This document shows, piece by piece, positions 22,629 through 34,761 of a stretch of 64,000 bases of DNA (its first letter is position 1; each line of letters begins with the position of its first letter). The notes beneath the pieces are model-generated. The model saw nothing but the letters and a program-made list of their open reading frames with translations. It searched no databases and was not told the origin of the DNA. The translations under genes and the position numbers were made by a program. The DNA is from Terebella lapidaria (taxonomy: Eukaryota > Annelida > Polychaeta > Terebellida > Terebellidae), in contig OX424560.1 of NCBI GenBank assembly GCA_949152475.1, positions 43,416,719 through 43,480,718 on the forward strand. Direction: 5' to 3'.

Positions 22629-24060
22629 CTTAGCTAAGAGTTTTCAGATATGTCAGAGCAGTCTGACGAGAGGATATGGAAGGGAACGTTCCTCCGGGTA
22701 GTGATCGCGAGGTCACATCCTGGGATGAGTCCTTTGAGAGTGGTAGCATGCTTTCAGGACAATCTTACCCGACAAACAGTGGCCTGCAAGCTGCGTCTGA
22801 GATGGGTAGTGTTACGGGTCCTGCAGGATCCGACTCCGGTAGTGATGCCGAGAATTGTGAGTAGGACTGACCTCGCTGCAAGCGGCGGGCTTGACGCAAG
22901 TGGAGCCCAGCAACTGATCCATCCTGGTGCTCTTCCCAGCTTGGAGGAGCTAATGGATGTTAGCGAACAGGGTCCTGCTCCTTCGGAACCGGAGATTCAT
23001 CTGACCAAGAAAATGTCTACTTTTTAACTGGATGAGGAGTCTTGTCCAGACAGACGTCCGGATGGCCGTGGCCGTCTGGGCAGGGTGTCTGGCAAGACCC
23101 CGGCCGATTGGGTAGCTTCAGGTTCAGGTCCTCTCACTGACGGCCAACCTGCGAGTTGGGCTGACCGAGTAGAGGTAGAGCAATCTGCACCCCGGTCGCA
23201 AGACACGCAGGAGGCTGGCCCGGAAACGCAAGACGACTCGGAGAAGGGGTTTACCACACCCATCTCTAAGCGCATGCGCCAGCAGGCTAAACAGGTTGCC
23301 CAGAAGCAGTTGGAGGCTGATCAGAAGTTGGAAGCCGCCAACCGTGGTGAGCTTGAGTACGCACCCAGTGCGGGTACGGATGACACCGCCGAAAAGAAGG
23401 GAAGCGCCAGAAACGCTTGAAGGCCTCGGCCTTGCGTCGCAGAGCTCCAGCTCCGGGCCAAAGCCCGGGGGTGCTAAAGTGCCTGGCCCTTTGCAGGGTG
23501 GCACGGGTGGCACTTCCACCAAGTCCGGAGGTACTAAAGCACCAAATCCTTCGGTAGGCGGTGCTGGCAGTATCTCCGCCAGGTTTCAAGGGGTCCCTGC
23601 AATAGGTCGCAAATCCGGGCACCAAAAGGGACCACCTCCATGCTGACGAGCTCCGGCTTAAAATACTGCGGAAGTGTGCCCAAAACATGGGCAAGGAGCT
23701 GTCCGATGAGGCCCTATTGGCTAGCATATCTGTGTTCAAAGAGGGACAACAGCAGTCTGCCGAGCGTGCGACCAGTGCACCGGACCACGCTCGGTCACAG
23801 TCCGGTCCCTCCTTGGCGCAGCCGACTTCTAAAAGCCTGCAGGCCGACTTCGGCCCCGAACTGCCAGGCATGAGACAGAGTGAACTGTTCTGCGCACTTT
23901 GCCAGGGATTCATACATCCGACGCGCTTCGGACGCGGGAATGACAGCAGACATGTCCTTCACCAGACCCTATCCCTATCCATTGCCAGTTCCCTATATCC
24001 GTGGGAAGGCGCTTCTCCCGTAGGGGACGTAAATCCCAACCTCAGTCTGGCCATATAAGA
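22629..24060 (+). pseudogene. Unclassified retroelement ORF, gag/ORF1-like
   Basis: Several overlapping plus-strand open stretches of one composition: acidic, S/T/P/G-rich segments (22676-22864, 23085-23420) with a short helical, K/Q-rich part (ISKRMRQQAKQVAQKQLEAD). Then come a segment with RLKILRKCAQNMGKELSDEA and a basic C-terminal part near 23990-24060. This looks like gag or ORF1 of a retroelement. The basic RRFSRRGRKSQ tail is reminiscent of DIRS gag, but I cannot assign it firmly. No catalytic domain is visible. Confidence 0.4.
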
Positions 24061-24312
24061 GGTTGTCCCGGGACCAGGGGCGCACAGCACATCCACAAAA
24101 GGGTCTGGCCAGCATAGACGTGGTGTTAACTACACAGGCCAGTCTACCTGATGTGGATAGGGTTGCCGCACGTCCCTAGCGCTAGAAACTATGGGAGGGC
24201 GGATGCTGAGCGGCGGCGTTACGACGCAAAGATGTCCGCGGACCTCAACTTCGGAGATAGCCACAAAGTAGCTGCTCACGGAGGTAAGTTGTGCGGATCC
24301 TCAGGGAACGAA

Positions 24313-25965
24313 CTAAAATCCATCCCTGGTGTGATAGATGGATACCGCGGACACACGAGGTTTCTGGCGTGGCCGCCCACCATCCGTAGGTGGTGGAGGG
24401 AGTGGGGGTACCTGCGGATCGCCGAGATATGGTGGTTCTACGTCCGGACCGTCATCTGACGGATCAGAGAGGTCCGGGAGACCCACGATCCGGTGCACAC
24501 GTTCATCCGGAGTCTGCGGATGCTGACCGGACGGATCCCCTAAGAAACCGTCATCCGATTCCGCATCTTGTACTAGCGGATCCACGACAAGCCAGCCCTC
24601 GTACTTCTTCAGGTTGTCTATGTGAACCACCAGAACCCTATGCGGGTCGGAGTCCCTCCGGATCCGGTAGTCCACGTCCGTAACCTGCTTAAGTACCGTA
24701 AACGGGCCTATCCACGGCTTAGCAAACTTGCTGCCTTGCTTAAGCGGTGGATAATAATACTGCACCTTGTCTCCTACCGCAAACGCGGGCCTACCCTTGG
24801 CATGGGCGTCATAGCCACGCTTCTGCCAGATAGCAGACTTATCCAGGCGCGCTCGCGCGAAATCATGGGCGTTCGCCAGTGCGCGTCGAAACCACTCATC
24901 GTATTCCGGACCGCACTGGGGTACTGCACCGGTCTCTGCCGCAGTTGGATACATAATATCCACGGGCAGATTGAGCTCCCGGCCGTACAACATCGCGTGC
25001 GGAGTAACTCCGGTCGAAGAGTGGACCGACGACCTGTATGCCATTAAGACATACGGGAGGTGGTCATCCCAATCATTCGCACGATCATTAACAAAGGCCG
25101 CCAGCATGTTCAGGACAGACCAGTTAAAGCGCTCAACCTGTCAGTCCGACTGGAGCCTGTAAGGGGTGGTACGCACCTTGGTACTCCCTAGCATCTGTGC
25201 TAGGCACCGGAACAGGTTGCTTTCAAATTGCGTGCCCTGATCCGAATGTACCTGCTTAGGTACACCATGGTACACCACCCACCTATTCACCAGCAACCGA
25301 GCTACCTCGTCCGCAGTCTGGGGACGCAGTGGGCACACGTCGGTGTATTTGGTGAAATAGTCGGATTTCACCAGGATGTACCGGAAACCACGTGGGGTGA
25401 CCCGATGGGTATCCAGTATATCCAATGCTATCTGATCAAACGGGGTGCCAGCCTTAACCGTGGTTAAGGGGTGGCGGCCAGGAGCCGGAACTCCTTTACG
25501 AGCTTGACACCGAGGGCAGGCTGCGCACCATCGTTGCACGTCCAAACTGCTACCAGGCCAATGAAAGCGCTGTTGTAGCCTATGGACGGTCCTCCGGATT
25601 CCCAAGTGACCGGTCACCCGGAGGTCATGCAACTGATGGAGCACTTCTTTCCACAGCTCCGCCGGAAGCACCAACTGCCAAATGGGTGGCAGTGGTCTAG
25701 GTGGCTCATAGCTCTGGTATAAGAGGCCATCCTTCAAGGAGAGTCTTTCCCACTGGGAGATAAGAGACTGGGTCTCCTCCCGGTAGGTCTTCTGCTCATC
25801 CTCCGAAGGTTTCTGGCCGGCCTCAAGGGCTTTGATTACCGGCGCCAGAGCACTGTCAGCTCTCTGCTTCGCAATCAACTGCGCCGGAGAGTAGCCACCC
25901 AAATAGTTAGGCTCCTCATCCGGCACGTCTGACTGCGCCGCAGCGGCCATTACCACTGGGGACAA
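24313..25965 (-). pseudogene. Gypsy integrase
   Basis: The upstream part has the zinc-binding region (HQLHDLRVTGHLGIRRTVHR...CAACPRCQARKG). The core D and D regions follow (LDILDTHRVTPRGFRYILVK; HSDQGTQFESNLF). The downstream part (25107-24313) has DDHLPYVLMAYRSSVHSSTG and the C-terminal domain (FAVGDKVQYYYPP, KPWIGPFTVLKQV), then a proline-rich tail. Family assignment is clear from these motifs. Confidence 0.85.
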
Positions 25966-25984
25966 GGACCGCTCTTACTCAGAC

Positions 25985-27474
25985 TCGCCCGAGGATGCGG
26001 AGGGTACCCACGAGGAGTACACCGCCGGACTTGAGGAAGACTCACTGGAGCTGAACTGCACCTCCGGTTCAAATGCGGGACGCTCTCGCCGGTGCCGGCG
26101 GGTCCTCGCACGGAGGTGAGCTCTGGATGCTCCAGCCGCCGTGTTGTTAGAGGGGGCGGCAGCCTGCGGCCTTCCCAGAAGGTCCAGTTCCAGGTTGAGG
26201 AAGAATCCACAACGTGCTGGGATGGAGCCATCCCGGCACAGTTAGGATTCTTGCACTTATGACAACGGGACAGGCCGTCCGCGTTGCCGTGCAACTTACC
26301 GGCACAGTGCTCAATTTCCATGTCATACTCCTGGAGTTTTACGAGCCACTGCGCCACCAAGCCATCGGTCTCACTATAGTTAAGGAGCCATCTCAGCGAA
26401 CTGTGATCAGTCCGCAAGCGGAAATGGCGTCCAAACAAATAGTGCCGGAAACGCCTGGTCATCGTAACCACCGCGAGCAGTTCGCGGTGAGTGGTGCAGT
26501 AGTTCATTTGAGAGCGGCTCAAGGCCACACTCGCCTAAGCTACTACCCGCTCTTGCCCGTCCACGATCTGCGAGAGGACACCGCCCAGTGCAAAGTTACT
26601 CGCATCAGTGTCCAGGATGAACTTGCAATCCGGACGAGGGTGCCGCAGCACCGGGGCCTCTGCCAAAGTTGCCGGAGCTCCGAGGAGGCGACTGCCTGCT
26701 CGGCCGACCAGACGAAATCGGCGCCCTTTTCCATAAGGATAGTAAGGGGGCGCGTGATCTCCGCAAAGCTCGTGAAACCCAAAAAGGACCTCACGTCCGC
26801 CATGTTGCAAGGCTGAGGCCAGTTCTTCATGGCCTCTAGCTCCTTGGGGTCTGGTCTAACTCCGGTGCCTGTTACCATGAAGCCCAAGTACAGGATCTCA
26901 TGCGCGAAAAATTCGCACTTAATTGGCCTCAACTTAAGGCCTGCTTCGCGAATGCGGACTTGAGGAAGACTCACTGGAGCTCACTACATCGCTTCCAGAG
27001 GAACCCTTTGAGTACCATCTCCATGAGACGCTCGAAAGTCGCCGGCGCATTGCAGAGCCCGAACGGCATTACCTTAAATTGGTAGAGCCCGTTCTTGGTA
27101 ACGAAGGCAGTTTTCGCCCTATCACTCTCCTCCATCTCAACCTGCCAATATCCGGAGGCCAGATCCAGAGCACAGAAGTAGTGCAATCCGGCCACGGAAT
27201 CGAAGGTATCCTCGATGTGCGGGAGAGGATATGAGTCCTTCCGCGTGGCATCGTTTAGCTTCCGATAGTCCACGCAGAACCACCACGAGCCGTCCTTCTT
27301 CTTCACCATAACCACAGGACTTGCCTAAGGGCTATCACTGGGTTCGATGATGTCTAGCTCGAGCATCTTCTGCACCTCCCGGTCTATGACCTCTTGGTGC
27401 ACGATCGCTGCTCGCCGTAGACGCTGCTTAATAGGACGCTCGTCAAGGAGGTCGATGCGGTGTTTGGCAACTTC
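25985..27474 (-). repeat. Internal RT-RNase H duplication, 3' copy
   Basis: About 1.49 kb repeating the segment at 27475-29909 (without its MITE). Both copies have CCGAGGATGCGGAGGGTACC at one end and GGCAACTTC at the other. It encodes reverse transcriptase (27315-26971) and RNase H (26810-25950; DCKFILDTDASNFALGGVLS, TDHSSLRWLLNYSETDG). The join GGCAACTTC-CCGAGGATG at 27466-27483 marks the duplication point. The copies are very similar, so this is younger than the element's insertion. Confidence 0.8.
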
Positions 27475-29909
27475 CCGAGGATGCGGAGGGTACCCACGAG
27501 GAGTACACCGCCGGACTTGCGGAAGACTCACTGGAGCTGAACTGCACCTCCGGTTCAAATGCGGGACGCTCTCGCCGGTGCCGGCGGGTCCTCGCACGGA
27601 GGTGAGCTCTGGATGCTCCAGCCGCCGTGTTGTTAGAGGGGGCGGCAGCCTGCGGCCTTCCCGGAAGGTCCAGTTCCAGGTTGAGGAAGAATCCACAACG
27701 TGCTGGGATGGACCCATCCCGGCACAGTTAGGATTCTTGCACTTATGACAACGGGACAGGCCGTCCGCGTTGCCGTGCAACTTACCGGCACAGTGCTCAA
27801 TTTCCATGTCATACTCCTGGAGTTTTACGAGCCACCGCGCCACCAAGCCATCGGTCTCACTATAGTTAAGGAGCCATCTCAGCGAACTGTGATCAGTCCG
27901 CAAGCGGAAATGGCGTCCAAACAAATAGTGCCGGAAACGCCTGGTCATCGTAACCACCGCGAGCAGTTCGCAGTGAGTGGTGCAGTAGTTCATTTGAGAG
28001 CGGCTCAAGGCCACACTCGCATAAGCTACTACCTGCTCTTGCCCGTCCACGATCTGCGAGAGGACACCGCCCAGTGCAAAGTTACTCGCATCAGTGTCCA
28101 GGATGAACTTGCAATCCGGACGAGGGTGCCGCAGCACCGGGGCCTCTGCCAAAGTTGCCGGAGCTCCGAGGAGGCGACTGCCTGCTCGGCCAACCAGACG
28201 AAATCGGCGCCCTTTTCCATAAGGATAGTAAGGGGGCGCGTGATCTCCGCAAAGCTCGTGAAACCCAAAAAGGACCTCACGTCCGCCATGTTGCAAGGCT
28301 GAGGCCAGTTCTTCATGGCCTCTAGCTCCTTGGGGTCTGGTCTAACTCCGGTGCCTGTTACCATGAAGCCCAAGTACAGGATCTCCTGCGCGAAAAATTC
28401 GCACTTAATTGGCCTCAACTTAAAGTACTAGTATAGTGAAAATATGATGTGCACTTATATGAAAGATCTCATTGATCTGAGCAAAATGGTTTTTACGGAA
28501 TGTAAATATCACAATCCGTTCAAAAGTTACAGCACTTTAAAGACTGACATCGGCAAATTTGCTTTTTCAAAACAATTTAGCTAATTAGTATGCAAATGAG
28601 ATATTCATGACGTCATCGGGGGAAGTTGTTTTAATTAGGTACTTTGATATGTATTATTCATTCATTTAATGTTATGATTATTCATCAAAACTTATTCTAT
28701 ACAGATTTTAATATGAATAATCAGTGTTTTCACTTTTTCTGTTGTTGTCAAGGTAACCAGTGACCTGGTATGGCCCATAGCAACCATGGTTGCTAGGGCC
28801 AGAAACCCACTTAGAACAGGGTATGCACACATAAAAATGGTGCCAACTTGAGCTCTATAATAACTTATTTCATAAATAATCGACAGAAAGTCTGTGAATA
28901 GAATGACTTGGCAGTTAATGGCCATGGCAACCATGGGTGACTACGGCTATAGGGAACGACTGGTAACCATAGCAACAGTACAGTTTGTCTGGATATTGAC
29001 TATGTATGGTACATAATAATATGCACTAGTCAGATCGTCAGAACCTTCAATAAGAATCATTTTATCATGTCTTGAAATATCCTAATTAAAATTTGTTCCC
29101 CTCGTGACGTCATGAATTCTCCTTAGCATCTAATTTGCATATAAATGAGTTGCTAGAACTTTTCAAGTGGCTTCTGTAATGTAGTGCCGGAATGGCAGTT
29201 TCAAATGGCTGTAACTTTTGAACGGATAGAGATATTGATATACCGTAAGACCAATTTGCACAGATCAATTAGATCTTTCATATAACAAAACATCATATTT
29301 TCACTTTACTAGTACTTTAAGGCCTGCTTCGCGAATGCGATGGAGTACCATCCGGAGGTTGGTGAGGGTTTCCTTGAACGACCGGCCATACACGATGACA
29401 TCGTCGATGTAGACCATACATCGCTTCCAGAGGAACCCTTCAAGTACCATCTCCATGAGACGCTCGAACGTCGCCGGCGCATTGCAGAGCCCGAACGGCA
29501 TTACCTTAAATTGGTAGAGCCCGTTCTTGGTAACGAAGGCAGTTTTTGCCCTATCACTCTCCTCCATCTCAACCTGCCAATATCCGGAGGCCAGATCCAG
29601 AGCACAGAAGTAGTGCAATCCGGCCACGGAATCGAAGGTATCCTCGATGTGCGGGAGAGGATATGAGTCCTTCCGCGTGGCATCGTTTAGCTTCCGATAG
29701 TCCACGCAGAACCACCACGAGCCGTCCTTCTTCTTCACCATAACCACAGGACTTGCCCAAGGGCTATCACTGGGTTCGATGATGTCTAGCTCGAGCATCT
29801 TCTGCACCTCCCGGTCTATGACCTCTTGGTGCACGATCGCTGCTCGCCGTAGACGCTGCTTAATAGGACGCTCGTCAAGGAGGTCGATGCGGTGTTTGGC
29901 AACTTCTGT
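27475..29909 (-). repeat. Internal RT-RNase H duplication, 5' copy with MITE
   Basis: The upstream copy of the duplicated pol segment. RNase H is at about 28296-27560 and reverse transcriptase lies above 29317, split by the MITE at 28424-29316. The reverse transcriptase part contains MVYIDDVIVYGRSFKETL near 29370-29425. Confidence 0.8.
28424..29316. mobile_element. 893-bp MITE with TTAA target duplication
   Basis: TTAA flanks both ends (28420-28423 and 29317-29320). The uninterrupted sequence GCCTCAACTTAAGGCCTGC survives at about 26930-26943 in the duplicated pol copy, so the insertion point is proven internally. The termini read AGTACTAGTATAGTGAAAAT and, inverted, AGTACTAGTAAAGTGAAAAT. Inverted similarity reaches roughly 100 bases (for example CCGTTCAAAAGTTACAGC). 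Paired TGACGTCAT motifs lie at about 28608 and 29105. No open frame of note. TTAA targeting suggests a piggyBac-like source, but the termini are not the usual piggyBac ones. Confidence 0.8.
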
Positions 29910-30431
29910 CTTGCCAACCGCACCGTCCGGACTCATAAACACATCCGCATACTGCCGGAGCAGCTTGCGGAGAGCTTGACGCTGATCTTCATCCAGCCGG
30001 TCCTTCGGAACTCTAGATTCCAGATGGTCCGGCAGGGTGAACGGATCATCTCCGGCGGCCGCCGCCGCGCACGCAGCACGGCAGACAGGATCGTCGGGGA
30101 TGACACGACTCGATGACGCGGGTGCTGCATTAGCCGCTACACAACCGCGCCGCAGTACAACGGGAGCATCCGTGGTATTCACCACAAGAATGGGCATTGT
30201 GCGGGCGTTGGACTTGACCAGAGCCCCACCCAGCACAAGTCCGGTTCCTTGGGCAAAACTGCTCACCGGCTGTACTATACATGGACAACCATCGAGGGGC
30301 ATGCGGGGACGACGCGGCCTCGCCTCAATGATCATCTCGCTCATAGGCGGAACTACCATGGTGCGCGCCGCCCGGAGTTGGAACGACTTAATCAGACCTG
30401 CTCGGAAGAGAAAATGGGTGTCCTCTCCCAT
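29317..30431 (-). pseudogene. Gypsy pol, spacer and reverse transcriptase
   Basis: A long open stretch of pol. MPLDGCPCIVQPVSSFAQG and RVIPDDPVCRAACAAAAAG form the spacer, then LRQYADVFMSPDGAVGKTEV leads into the reverse transcriptase: IEPSDSPWASPVVMVKKKDG, FCVDYRKLNDATRKDSYPLP, LDLASGYWQVEMEESDRAKT, GLYQFKVMPFGLCNAPATFE and MVYIDDVIVYG. The frame continues a few residues into the MITE, which is not part of it. Confidence 0.85.
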
Positions 30432-30437
30432 CCGGAG

Positions 30438-30869
30438 TTAGCCGGAGCAGAAGTTGGCGATAACCCGGTGGATCCGGAGAAAGCTCATTCCAAGGGTCAC
30501 AGGCGCTCCGATATCCGCAACGATTACCTCTGTATTATACACCTTGTCCCCAAAAGTAATAGGCAGATCGATGATACCGTGGATACGGATACTATTGTTA
30601 CCCGCTCCGTGGAGCATGTAACGCCCGGGATCCCGCATCGCCATGTCGCGGAGCACTGGCTCGCGCTTAAACGTTCCAGTGGCTACGATGGTAATCTCCG
30701 AGCCAGAGTCTGCCAGGAACCGGACCAGCTCCCATCCAAAAGACAGGGGCAGGTACCAGCAAGGGTCCCTCACCAGGGTGCACGTTAGATGATCGGAGTC
30801 ATCCAGAACACTGGGATACGGAGTCCTCGTTATCTGCCTCAGCTGCGAAGGAGGTAGACGAATCCTCAA
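30438..30869 (-). pseudogene. Gypsy aspartic protease
   Basis: RFLADSGSEITIVATGTF has the D-S-G active-site triad of a retropepsin. LPITFGDKVYNTEVIVADIG and VTLGMSFLRIHRVIANF match the flap and C-terminal lobe pattern. It sits between the gag zinc knuckle and the reverse transcriptase. Confidence 0.8.
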
Positions 30870-30899
30870 GGACCACTTCCGGAGAAGTTATATCTACTT

Positions 30900-32830
30900 G
30901 AGGCTCGTCCGGCTTGTCCGCAGATGGGGCAGCCTTAGGCGCCACCGACCAACTGTCCCCGGACGCAGTGTTGGTCACCACTGGGAAGAGTCCCCTGGTA
31001 TCCGCGCGCCCACAGATGTTCTAGCAGTTCCGGACATTTCAGCCAAAAGTGTCCCTGTTTTCCGCAGAAATAGCAGGGACGGTTCTGAGCTGGTCCAGAG
31101 GCGAACGCACAGCATTCCGCGGGCCCCGGAGAGTTGATTATAGCGCAGTACGCAATCATCTACGTGGCGCTGAAATCATACTCCTCATATTCACACTCGT
31201 CCGAGGACGAGCACGACGTGACAGCTGGTGCCGCTTGAACAGGCATCCCTTGCGGAGATGCCGGTGAACCAACCCACGGAGGGTTGGACTCCACGGTGGG
31301 TGCCCGGGGAACCGGGGCCGACCATGGGGTCACCTGCGATGCCTTCGCAGGAGACGGTGCCACCGCTTGCGTGGGGACAGCCGGGGCCGGAGCCGGGGCC
31401 GGAGGCATCTGTCTGGAACAGACAGCTACCTCTAACGCAAGGGCAGAGTCGATTGCCTCCTCCATCGATCGCTTTTCATGGGCGGCCAGCCCCTAAGCTA
31501 AGTGGTATGGCTGGCCATCGATGAATTGATCGATTAGCATCGGTTCAAACCGACTGGCTTCCATGTCCGGATAAGCCCTCCGGCCGAGTATGCCCAAATT
31601 GAAAGCATACTCGCTAACGGATTCAGTCAGTAGGCGGATCCGAGCTTTGAACTCCCGTTCAAACTGCGCCTGTTTGTCGTCGGTGTGAACAGTAGGCGTA
31701 GTTGCCGAGCAACCTCGCCGAAAGTCACTGGTCCCACCGGCAGACACTGCATCACTCGGAGAGCCTTACCCTCCAAGCTCCCCGAGAGGATATGCCCAGC
31801 CTCATGCTGGGCCCATCCTTCATACACTGCCGTCCGCCATACCTGGAGTAAACAGTCCTCCAAGTCAGCGTCATCCCCGTTGAACCTCTTCCGCCAGGAA
31901 GACTGGTCGGGCCCCTTATCGTAGGAGGAGCAGACCCGACGGGCGGAACCGGCTCCGGGGTCGGCAGTGTAAGATGGCAAGGTCCGTGCACGTCCCGCTC
32001 CCGCGGCGGAGTCTGCCGGGGCAGACATCAACGCCGTTGACATGGGGGCAGGGAAGCTCACGCTTGCCGCCGGGTACATCCCCGCAGTTAGCCCATCCTG
32101 TCTTGGTGCGGTCGGGACTCCCGTCGAACCCACTAGGTAGGCTCCAGACGGGGCGGCATAGCTAACGTAGCTAGGGGCCGGAGCCACCGGTTGCCACTGC
32201 ATGCCCGACGCACCCTGACTGCCAGGATAAGCTGACCACGCGGCGGCCACTTCGGCTGTAGGAACGGTCGAAGCAGTTGCCAGCGTGGTGCCTCCAAGCC
32301 GCGGAGCAGGCACGGATCCCATTGCTGAGACCACTGGCGCCTGCGGACTTGGCAGGACTTGAGGAGGGGCCACGGGCCCAGTCATCCCTGGACTGCAGGG
32401 GACCGTCGGATCGACAGGACTTGAGGAGGATGTCCGCATGTCTGGATGTCTGGATGTCCGGATCTCCGGACGTCCGGAGACATCCCCTGGAAGAGTGCCG
32501 CCTGCCTCGAACGTCGTCCGGACAAGGGCGGGCGCGGTGTAGAGCCGTTGCCAGCTCCGCCGACCGTGCCTAACACATCGGGGCTAGGCCTCAATGGCAG
32601 CCCCGCAGGGCTCGACTCTACGTCCGGAGACGGAGCCGCGGACGCTGGAGTCGACTCCGCAGACTGGTTACTGTCTGTGGAGGGGTCCGCGTGCTCCGCA
32701 CTTCCGCCGGAGCTGCCCGGAGGCAGCTCACGGCCGTCACGTGACCGGGTGTGGTCCGCAACATTACCACCCATTCCCTTCCCGCTGTCTTTCTGTTTTT
32801 CACTCATTCTCTCAGGTATCTTGTCCCGGA
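30900..32830 (-). pseudogene. Gypsy gag
   Basis: The start is near 32810 (MSEKQKDSGKGMGGNVADHT), followed by an S/P/A/G-rich region. The gag core (32000-31500) has WRKRFNGDDADLEDCLLQVW, GHILSGSLEGKALRVMQCLP and LGILGRRAYPDMEASRFEPM. A zinc knuckle CYFCGKQGHFWLKC lies near 31045-31090. The N-terminus matches the fragment at 7685-7920. The frame is not continuous. Confidence 0.8.
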
Positions 32831-32900
32831 GGAGCGGACGGTCCCCAGGGACGAGGGAGCAAGGAACTGTGACGTTAGGCTGCAATGGAACGCCGTCGGG

Positions 32901-32921
32901 CTGATCCTGGTCACGGCACCA
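32901..32921 (-). other. Primer-binding site
   Basis: TGGTGCCGTGACCAGGATCA on the minus strand, one base after the LTR end CTTTACA. It nearly matches the site at 8004-8024, so both elements use the same primer tRNA. Confidence 0.75.
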
Positions 32922-33319
32922 CTGTAAAGTTCGGCGGGCGCCCGCTACAGGGTGTCCGGCACTACTCTACGGAACACTACAACCAGGTACAGTCAGCCCG
33001 GAACGAGTCCGGCCGTCATACACTACGACATAACACATGCATCTCACCAACTCCTTAACTACAACATGCATATAGTTATGGTAATGTAGCCGTATGTAGA
33101 GCCCGAGGTGCCATGGGAGCGGCACCACGGAACCCGTACACGTGGGCTTGTTGCTGGCCGGCCTCGCCGAAGGCACTGTCACAGAGATGAAACTCTGAGC
33201 CAGCCCGACGGTCTGCCAGAGCCTGTGTCACACCACCTCAGGTGGTAAGAAACCGGTGATCCACAGGGCGTGAGCCCCCGAGTCAGCAACGGTCTCCCCC
33301 ACCTGGGCCCCCAATGGAA

Positions 33320-34761
33320 GTAAGAATCAATCTATTACCACCAATATATTCAGATTTTGATGATGTTAATAACAAACATAAAGTACAACATTTTGCAATA
33401 GAAACAAAGCCCGACCGAATAGTTTTTCCAAAACACTGGCGTCATCAGGGGCAGACAGTGTGTTAAATGTAGTTGTTTCTACTGTACACCTGATGGAATT
33501 AGTATAGAACTGCCCAACAACCTACGAAAAAAAATATAAATCCAATACAAACCCCATGGAATAGATATATGACAAGTACATAAGTACCTAATCACAAGCC
33601 AAAAGGCTACTGAGTTGATGGTATCCTCGGGGACAGATTTAACGTCCGCCAGCAGTGACACCGACTCAGTGGTATGAATGTAAGAATCAATCTATTACCA
33701 CCAATATATTCAGATTTTGATGATGTTAACAACAAACATAAAGTACAACATTTTGCAATAGAAACAAAGCCCGACCAAATAGTTTATCCAAAACACTGGT
33801 GTCATCAGGGGCAGACAGTGTGTTGAATGTAGTTGTTTCTACTGTACACCTGATGGAATTAGTATACAACTGCCCAACAACCTACGAAAAAAAATATAAA
33901 TCCAATACAAACCCCATGGAATATATATATATGACAAGTACATAAGTACCTAATCACAAGCCAAAAGGCTACTGAGTTGATGGTATCCTCGGGGACAGAT
34001 TTAACGTCCGCCAGCAGTGACACCGACTCAGTGGTATGAATGTAAGAATCAATCTATTACCACCAATATATTCAGATTTTGATGATGTTAATACCAAACA
34101 TAAAGTACAACATTTTGCAATAGAAACAAAGCCCGACCAAATAGTTTATCCAAAACACTGGCGTCATCAGGGGCAAACAGTGTGTTAAATGTAGTTGTTT
34201 CTACTGTACACCTGATGGAATTAGTATACAACTGCCCAACAACCTAAGAAAAAATATATAAATCCAATACAAACCCCATGGAATAGATATATGACAAGTA
34301 CATAAGTACCTAATCACAAGCCAAAAGGCTACTGAGTTGATGGTATCCTCGGGGACAGATTTAACGTCCGCCAGCAGTGACACCGACTCAGTGGTATGAA
34401 TGTAAGAATCAATCTATTACCACCAATATATTCAGATTTTGATGATGTTAATAACAAACATAAAGTACAACATTTTGCAATAGAAACAAAGCCCGACCAA
34501 ATAGTTTATCCAAAACACTGGCGTCATCAAGGGCAGACAGTGTGTTAAATGTAGTAGTTTCTACTGTACACCTGATGGAATTAGTATACAACTGCCCAAC
34601 AACCTACGAAAAAAAAAATATAAATCCAATACAAACCCCATGGAATAGATTATATGACAAGTACATAAGTACCTAATCACAAGCCAAAAGGCTACTGAGT
34701 TGATGGTATCCTCGGGGACGAGAGTTGATGGTATCCCTGGAAATCCTGAGTTGGTATCCTG
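33320..34761 (-). repeat. Four 360-bp tandem units with hammerhead-like motif
   Basis: GTAAGAATCAATCTATTACC recurs at 33320, 33680, 34042 and 34402 (period 360-362), with a partial, rearranged end at 34700-34761. The insert lies in a Gypsy LTR between TGGAA copies (33315-33319 and about 34761-34766). Each unit on the minus strand contains GCCC-CTGATGA (CTTGATGA in unit 4), a short stem, AAAC, then GTC-GGGC. The GCCC and GGGC arms pair across CTGATGA and GTC as stem I of a hammerhead ribozyme would. Such units, of this size and in tandem, are known from Penelope-like elements and metazoan retrozymes. The GAAA box is imperfect, so activity is doubtful. Confidence 0.65.
33407..33456 (-). ncRNA. 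Hammerhead-ribozyme-like motif (unit 1; repeats in units 2-4)
   Basis: On the minus strand: GCCC, CTGATGA, CGCCAGTGTTTTGG (weak stem II), AAAAAC, a short loop, GGTC, GGGC. The predicted type I cut would fall after GTC (bases 33416-33414). Equivalent sites are at about 33767-33816, 34128-34177 and 34488-34537. Stem I has 4 GC pairs. The box after stem II departs from GAAA in all units, so call it hammerhead-like. Confidence 0.45.

Noticed and set aside
33479-34383. 60-residue minus-strand frames repeated in the 360-bp units
   Set aside because: They are identical short frames created by the repeat unit. There is no domain, and not every unit keeps the frame.
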